Shown: one piece after another, positions 57,481 to 64,000 of the stretch
Numbering within the stretch: the stretch's first letter is position 1
Layout of the letters: every line of letters begins with the position of its first letter
Source: Cordia subcordata
Taxonomy: Eukaryota; Streptophyta; Magnoliopsida; Boraginales; Cordiaceae
Direction of reading: 5' to 3'
DNA: 64,000 nt
NCBI GenBank assembly: GCA_028554755.1
Contig: JAPTOF010000009.1
Location: 1,282,501-1,346,500 of the forward strand
The notes under the pieces: generated by a model
Databases searched by the model: none
Told to the model about the DNA's origin: nothing
What the model saw: the letters and a program-made list of their open reading frames with translations, nothing else
Position numbers and translations under genes: made by a program

Positions 57481-58077
57481 CCTTATTGTCTACATCCCCG
57501 ATTATCCAACCACCTAACTACAGTCTCCTATTTGAGGTTATGTGTGATGCATCCGATTATGCAGTAGGAGCTATCTTAGGTCAAAGGAAGGATAAGTTGT
57601 CCCATGTTGTGTACTATGCTAGCAAGACTCTTGATGAAGCCCAAAAGAACTATACCACCACGAAAAAAGAGCTTCTAGCAATAGACTTCTCCCTTGACAA
57701 GTTTAGGTCATACATCATAGGGTCCAAAGTGATTGTCTACACTGATCATGCGGCATTGAAGTATTTGTTGTCTAAGAAAGAATCTAAGCCTTTCTTGATT
57801 AGGTTGTTGCTCCTCCTTCAAGAGTTTGACATCGAAATCGGAGATAAGAAGGGTAGAGAAAATTTAGTTGCGGATCATCTTTCCCGTATTGTTAGCGAGT
57901 CTTGTATTGAATCATCTCGTTTTCATGATTCATTCCCCGATGAGCAATTGTTTGTCATCTCTCATCACACACCTTGGTTTGCTCATATCGTCAATTATCT
58001 TGCCACAGGGCGTTTTCCTTCCCATTGGGAGAAGAGGGAAAAGGATAGGTTCCTAGCGCAAGATAGACATTTCTTTT
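57481..58077 (+). pseudogene. Gy7 RNase H and linker to integrase
   Basis: Part of an uninterrupted stretch from 57237 to 58079. RNase H motifs include [14 protein letters not shown] near 57543, [14 protein letters not shown] near 57664, and [13 protein letters not shown] near 57730. It ends with [12 protein letters not shown] near 57853, then the linker [22 protein letters not shown] at 58077 ends it. It is the best preserved RNase H in the window. Confidence 0.9.
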
Positions 58078-58079
58078 AG

Positions 58080-59267
58080 GAGGATCCCTATCTTTTTAAA
58101 GTATGTGCGGATCAAATGATTCGCTGGTGTGTGCCCAAGGATGAGTTTGAGAGCGGTTTGAGCATGTGTCATGATGAGGGGTGTGGGGGTCATTTTTGTG
58201 GGAAGAAGATCGCCGCAAAGGTCTTGCTTGTGGATTATTTTGGCCTATTCTCTTTAGGGATGCTTAAGAGTATTGTAAAAAGTGTTTTAGATGTTAACAA
58301 TCCGGGTCTATCTTTAGGAGAAACATGATGCCTTTATCCCCTATTCTTCTATGTGAGTCATTTAATGTTTGGGATATAGATTTCATGGGTCCATTTCCAC
58401 ATTCCTTTAGGTACCAATACATTTTAGTAGCCGTTGATTATGTGTCGAAATGGGTTGAGGCAATTCCCACACACATTAATGACCATAAGGTAGTGGTTAA
58501 GTTCATTAAGGAGAACATTTTCTCTAGATTTAGAGTCCTTAGGGTCTTGATTAGTGATGAGGGTTTGCATTTTCGCCATAGGACTTTAGAGGCCTTATTG
58601 AGAAGATATTCGGTCACCCATAAGGTAGCTACTCCTTATCACCTGCAAACTAGTGGACAAGTAGAGGTGTCTAATAGGTAGATCAAGCACATTTTAGAGA
58701 AAATAGTTTGGCCCGATAGGAGAGATTGTTCTATTAGGCTAAATGATGCTTCGTGGGCTTATCGTACTGCCTTTAAGACTCCCATTGGTATGTCTTCATA
58801 TAGATTGGTTTATCAGAAAACTTGTCACTTGCCGGTAGAACTTGACCATAGAGCTTATTGGGCCATCAAAGCCTTAAATTTTGACTTGGCAAGAGCGGGT
58901 GAGAAAAGGAAGCTAGACCTAGTAGAATTGGAAGAGCTTAGATTCAAGGCATATGAGAATGCTAAACTTTATAAGGATAGGATGAAGAGAATTCATGATA
59001 AACACATTATTAAGAAATCATTCTCTCTCTCCGATAAAGTTTGGCTATTTAACTCATGATTGAAACTCTTTCCAAGTAAGCATAAGACAAGATAAGATGG
59101 TCCATACGAGGTGTTGGTTGCCTACCCTTTCGGAGTAGTCAAGATCAAAGACTTGAAGGATGGCCAAGAGTTGAAGGTGAATGGGCAATGCCTGAAAGCA
59201 TGCATATGATCTGAGCATGGCTCGTGTAGAGGTTTTAATGCTTCGGGATCCCATCTATGGAAGTTGA
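58080..59267 (+). pseudogene. Gy7 integrase
   Basis: HHCC finger region CHDEGCGGHF at 58156-58185, with the second half frameshifted (58220-58325). The catalytic core has IDFMGPFP (58378), LISDEG (58546) and GQVEVSNR (58657) for the DDE triad. The C-terminal part is open at 58790-59059. A TGA at 59057 sits at the same codon as in Gy2. The final stop is at 59265-59267. There is no chromodomain. Confidence 0.9.
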
Positions 59268-60666
59268 AGATGAGTTAGTGTTTACCCGGCTGATGGCATG
59301 ATGGTTAGCGCTACAAGGAGGCAACCTAGGTTCAATTTTGTAATTATTGCATTTATTTCACTTTCTTTCCTTTTTATCTTCTTCCCTTTTCTTTCACCCA
59401 CATCAAAGTGTTGAATCCCGATCCTTTGTCCCATAAGATACATCATTACTTATTATTGCACATGCCAATGCAAGTATGCATAGGCAATATTACTAATCTT
59501 GTTTTCTTTGTAAGTGTTTGTGAATTGTAAGTCACAAGATTAGTAGTATGGTGATTTATTATTGGCGTGGAATGCCTTGAAGAAGATGTAAGGCTATATC
59601 TATTCTTTCTCCACTTGCTTCCAATGTTTTACCTTATCCCCACCACCCTTATTTGCTTTATAATGCCAATTTGCTTATTTATGTGTTTTGATCTATTTGT
59701 TTGAGGACAAGCAAAGTTTAGGTTTAGGGGTGCAGGAGGTTGGTTTTTTTGTTATATATCTTGCTTAGGGTAGATTGCATTATGTGCTTAAAAATGGTGA
59801 AAATTTTTCAATTTTGATGCATGTAGAGTCGTTTGTCTCTTGGTTGATTAGAGTGTTGGCTTTTGTGATTGATTTAATTAATTGGTGAATATGAGATGCA
59901 TTGTGGGAAAATGAATAGAGTGGTTTGAAAACTAAGTCTTGGAGGGGATGCCCTTCAAAGTTGTGGAGTGTGAGGACCTTTAAGAATGACTCATGTAACC
60001 ACCCCATGGCTTGGTAGGAAAAAGAGTTGAAAAAGGATTGTTGATATGAGTGCCCTTCCTTGATTGGTTCTATTTGATATGCTAAAGTCTTTCTTTTTCT
60101 TTTCTTTTTTTTGAATAAAATACAAAGCATGAAAAATCCAAAAAAAATTGAAAAAGGCACAAAGGTGCAAATATATATATATAAAATGAAAAAAAATGAT
60201 GAAAAAGAGAAAAAGCCAAAGGCACCAAAAAGTTTTGTGAATAAGTGCAAAAGTGACACAATGTCAACTTAGCACATGCTATCCTCTATGTAGATATGTG
60301 AATAAGGCTTATATAAGCCATTGTGTTTGTATATTCTCTTATCTTGTCTTTGAGGCTTGGTGCATGTTGGGGAGGCCATGTTAGTTGAGGGAGCACAAAA
60401 TATCAATGTCTCGTGTGTGTGAGTTAGAATCCTAGGCTTGTGGTGGCTTGGTGGCTTGGCTACTTGGGAAATTCCCACAAGGAACAAGGCCCCATATGAG
60501 TAGACAGAAGATCCAAAGAGGCTTAGGGATCTTTCCACAATAGGATTGCCCCCTTTACACTTCTTAGACTAACTTTGATAGAGAGTCAATCCCTTGGCTT
60601 CAGCTTTAGAAATAAACTTTAGAGTAGGCTTTCTTGGGGACAAGCAAGGAGAAGGTTTGGGGGTGT
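59268..60666 (+). other. Gy7 3' untranslated region and polypurine tract
   Basis: Non-coding on the plus strand. The A-rich tract at 60110-60215 includes a short TA run. The polypurine tract GGTTTGGGGGTGT ends at 60666. On the minus strand a 159-codon frame (59780-60259) is uninterrupted, the best copy of the antisense ORF shared with Gy1, Gy2 and Gy6. Confidence 0.78.
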
Positions 60667-62494
60667 TGATGTGTAGTGTTTTTGTGTGTGTTTGCATTAT
60701 CATTTGCCTATGAGTAAGAGGTATTAAGTGCTTATAGAGATGTATTAGTGTAGTGCTTTTGATAAGACTAGGCTTAAGCATAAACAAATGTACATATTGA
60801 CTTTAAGAGACATATTGCTACACTAATTGCTTGTTTTCAATGATTTAGGTGAACTTTGGGTTAAGATCGAGATTGAATGATAATAGGTGATGAAGATGGG
60901 AGATGTACGGGTTAAAAAGAGAAGATCGAAGGCTAGAAAGATAAAGAATAGAGGAAGGAAGTCAGCTGGATGACCTATGAGGAGCCAGTCGACCGGTTAG
61001 GTCGACTGGCCACTCCAGAGAGGTGCTAAAAATAGCCGGACAACCAACCCTCCAAAGCCGATCAACTGGCTAGGTCTTTTTTGATATTTTTTAAGACTAA
61101 AAAAAGCTTAATTTTCAGACTAAAAAAAGGGGAATCTTTTTGACATTTTTTCTAGAGAGGATCTTTACACACCCATCACACTCACACACACACACTAAAA
61201 CCTAGTCTTCACCCACATCACACACACTTTCTCACACATTTCATCACCTTGAATCAAGAGAATTTAGAGGGTTTCAAACATTTGGATTCAAGTTGCTCAA
61301 GAGCTTTGTACAAGATTAGCTAGGACGAAAGGGAAGCTTCATAAACTCTCTTTTATTCTATCTCTTATTATGATTGAGAAGACTTGTTTAGGGTGATTTA
61401 ACTTATGTAATGAGTTACCTATATACTCTTATGATGTGGGATTAAATGGCTAAATATACACATGTTCGATTCTCTTGTTCAAATAGATATTTTCTCATTC
61501 ATGTCTAAGTGTTTGATTAAATGCCTAAATGAGTAGCATGTGTATAAATTGAAGTGTATTTATTAGTAAACATATCTAATCCATGCTATAATCATGTCTA
61601 TGTGTTTATATGTAGATGCTATAAAGTGGGTAATGCTTATATTCATGTCTATGTGTATATTGGCATGCCTAGTAGTGAATATGACTTTAATGACGAATAC
61701 ATGTCGGTTGTTAATTGCTTCTAATGGTGTAATCCGAGCATGATGATGTTTGGTAGTTGAATAGATTGTTTTATTCACGAACATCTTGGCCAAGAACATG
61801 TGTGAATGTGCTGTCAAGTCAAATCTCACTGCAGTGACCGTAGAATGACGATAAGCAATTTAGGGCTAGCCTAGGCCAAGTCTCCTTTGGCTTTAAATCT
61901 AGCCAATAGGTTTCAGGATAGGTTTAGTCAACCTTGGCGATACTAGTTCTTGGCTTTAAATCCAGCTAATGATTTAGGTGCTAGGGTAGGTTCATTCTAA
62001 GTCACCTAGGAAGCTAATTGGTCACTCTTAAGGCCCTAGGTCATAAGGACCACGTCATAACTCTAGGCGGCATCAACTAGGGGCGGACCCTCACCGAGTC
62101 CTAGGGGAAAATTAAGACACTAATTTAGCAACCTAGTTAAAAGAAATTATGAAAGTAAGCCATCATTATTTAATCCCACAGCATTCGAATATAGAATCGC
62201 CCATTAATAAGTTGAAGTCACCCTAACCCCTTTCCATTTGTTAGTTCCTCTAGATTAACTTGTTTCGCACTTTCCATTCCCATAGTTTAGTTTAATTCGT
62301 TTTAGTTAGAGCTCCCAACCATAAAAAATCCAAAATCCCAAAAATAGATTGTTTAGGTTTCTTTTTAGGCATACACGTAGAATCTATCTCCCAACATAGC
62401 TTCTCTGTGGAATCGACCCCGCACTTGCACACTCTTTGTTACACTGATCCGTGCACGTGCGGGTTTTTAGAGCTTTCACTCGAGAGACGCATTA
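60667..62494 (+). repeat. Gy7 3' LTR (1828 bp)
   Basis: It starts TGATGTGTAGTG and ends GAGACGCATTA, followed by GTTGT. The U3 block at 60960-61075 is GTCGACC type. Right after it a local rearrangement replaced the TATA region with a duplicated AGACTAAAAAAAG stretch. Confidence 0.92.
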
Positions 62495-63564
62495 GTTGTT
62501 CTATGCCCTAAATGCTTGCTTAAGTCCATAAGTAGACTTTTTAAGCTTACATACCATATGTTCTTCACATTTACCAATGTATCCATCTAGTTGAGTCGTA
62601 TAAATAGTCTTGTCAAGCTCTTCATTAAGAATAGTTATCTTGACATCCATTTGACCTATCTTGTGGTCATGATGACAAGCGACAGCCAGGAGTATCTTAA
62701 TGGATTTAAGCATGGATATTGGTAAGGTTTCCTCATAATCGATTCTTTCTTTGAGTGTAACCCTTCTTCATCCACCTTGCTTTTGAAGGTTTCGACCTTT
62801 CCAACAACTCCTATTTTGCTCTTGTAGACCGATCTACATCCAATAGGTTTTATTGCTCCATGTACAACTATAAGATCCCAGACTTTGTTAGAATACATAG
62901 ATTTTAACTTTGAATCCATTGCCTTGTGTCATTGGTTAGTATCTATATTGGAAACTGCTTCATCATAACTAGAAGGGTCCATTACAAGGTCCTCTGAAAA
63001 AGTTTGAAAAGATTCTCCATGGTAACTATTAGGAGACTTAGATATCTACCTACTACAACGAGACTCCAAAGTATTAGGTGTAATACATTGTTCCTTTTCA
63101 TCCATAGTTACCATAGGTGTATTTGGAGATTCTTACGAAACCTCCTCCAAAACAACTTTAGAATCTACTCTTTGTTAGCGGTCGTTGGATCATATTATTG
63201 TCCTCTAAGTATCTAACATGAGCGCTAACAAATACCTTCTAATCCTTGGGATTATAGGAGATCCTACCTCTAGTTCCCTTAGGATAACCAATGAAATAGC
63301 AATTATTACTTAGTACATACATTGCACAACCCTAAATGTAGAGATGATTAAATTAGGCTTATGCCTGATCCACATTTCTTGTGGTGTCCTAGGTGTTAAT
63401 TTAGATGGTACCAAATTCAAGATGCATACTACTATCTCAAGGATATACCCCTAGAAAAATAAAGGTAATGATGCATGACTTATCATTGACCTAACGATAT
63501 CTAATAGGGTATGGTTTCTTCTCTCAGCTACAGTACTTTGCTAGGAACACCCTGGTGCAGTTAA
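62495..63564 (-). pseudogene. Co3 integrase end and RT start
   Basis: On the minus strand, the frame enters at 63564 in the integrase C-terminal half (VAERRNHTLLDIVRSM near 63490-63540). A linker follows, then the RT start with SKLKSMYSNKVWDL (62870-62915), GKVETFKSK (62785-62815), QMDVKITILNEELDKTIY (62605-62660) and CKLKKSTYGLKQ (62510-62550). Stops and a frameshift are present. It ends at the Gy7 insertion. Confidence 0.85.
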
Positions 63565-64000
63565 TGTTACGATTAGTATGCCCTAAAGCTCACTTGTATA
63601 TAACATTTTGGATGTTAAACAATGTATAATCATTTTGTTAAATGGCATTATGAGTTCCTTACATATTATCTCTGGTATGTTTTATTGATATATGTATAAA
63701 GGTCCCTTCACTTGAACTAATGACTTGGGTGTGCAGTGAGGCTGGATGCAAAGTAGGTCCAAGTCTAGATTTATTCATGCCATAAATTGAGTCTGTAACT
63801 GAATGGTAGTGTTGGGCACTCTACCGGGATAAGGTTATATTGAGGAAGTCTCCTCGTTGAGGGTGATCTACCTAGGTCATTGGAGGACTTTCTGAATTTG
63901 TCTCAATAGTACGTGTGTCACGTATTTGACAGGGCCATTGTAAATATGTTTTCTAGAGACGTACTATCAATGAAAGAAAACAAGATACTCATTGCTACTA
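63565..64000 (+). repeat. Co4: copia LTR, start only
   Basis: It starts TGTTACGATTAGTATGCCC and matches the first about 440 bp of the Co3 3' LTR (48782 leftward) in opposite orientation. It therefore belongs to a second copia of the same family, inserted in the integrase of Co3 and continuing beyond the window. The 5 bases before it are GTTAA. Confidence 0.82.

Larger units (their letters stand above)
51503..62494 (+). mobile_element. Gy7: full-length gypsy element (10,992 bp)
   Basis: It is the most complete autonomous-type element here: 5' LTR, primer site, leader, gag, protease, RT, RNase H, full integrase, 3' untranslated region, polypurine tract and 3' LTR. It is inserted in the RT of Co3. 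The host reading phase continues across it if one 5-bp duplication is discounted. It is disabled by stops and frameshifts. Confidence 0.94.

Noticed and set aside
63004..63216. 70-codon plus-strand ORF
   Set aside because: It is antisense to the Co3 integrase-RT linker and is a shadow of it.

Overview
The window is a plant (angiosperm) nuclear repeat block, probably heterochromatic. I see no intact host gene, rRNA, functional tRNA or CRISPR array. Nearly all of it is Ty3/gypsy and Ty1/copia LTR retrotransposons nested inside each other, with two small DNA-transposon relics. The gypsy elements belong to the non-chromodomain Athila/Tat branch. They have LTRs of about 1.6-1.9 kb with TGATG...CATCA-type ends, a primer site matching the 3' end of tRNA-Asp, and a gag-pro-pol order of gag, protease, RT, RNase H, integrase. 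Copia elements are recognised by TGTT...CA LTRs, a Met-type primer site and integrase placed before RT. Every coding region carries stops or frameshifts, so all are relics.

Layout. Gy1 (before 1 to 6820, minus) is a non-autonomous gypsy-like element with its own unknown ORF and no pol. It sits in the RT of Gy2 (6821-12595, plus), which sits in the gag of Gy3 (12596-15774, minus), which sits beside the polypurine tract of Gy4 (15775-17430, plus), which sits in the integrase of Gy5 (17431-22177 and 32444-35107, minus). Gy5 sits in a copia LTR, Co1 (35108-35930). Gy6 (22178-32443, plus) is a nearly full-length element inserted in Gy5 gag with a perfect TGATA target duplication. An orphan gypsy LTR piece (35931-36390) is followed by copia Co2 (36391-45086, plus), which has a long leader holding reverse-oriented tRNA-like modules.

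From 45087 to 45830 is unassigned sequence, then a gypsy LTR relic (45831-46972). Copia Co3 (minus strand, from 46973 to 63564) is split three ways: by an unclassified insert (49465-51106) that itself holds a hAT-like element (49861-50485), by the full-length gypsy Gy7 (51503-62494, plus), and at its right end by the LTR of a sister copia, Co4 (63565-64000, plus).

How the parts relate. Gy2, Gy6 and Gy7 supply the autonomous gypsy plan. Gy1 shares their LTR, primer site, 3' untranslated region and polypurine tract but replaces gag-pol with an unrelated reading frame, so it looks like a parasite of that family. The nest gives a relative order of insertion: hosts are older than their guests. Coordinates of element ends come from LTR termini, primer sites, target duplications and the coding phase on each side. 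Ends falling outside the window are inferred.
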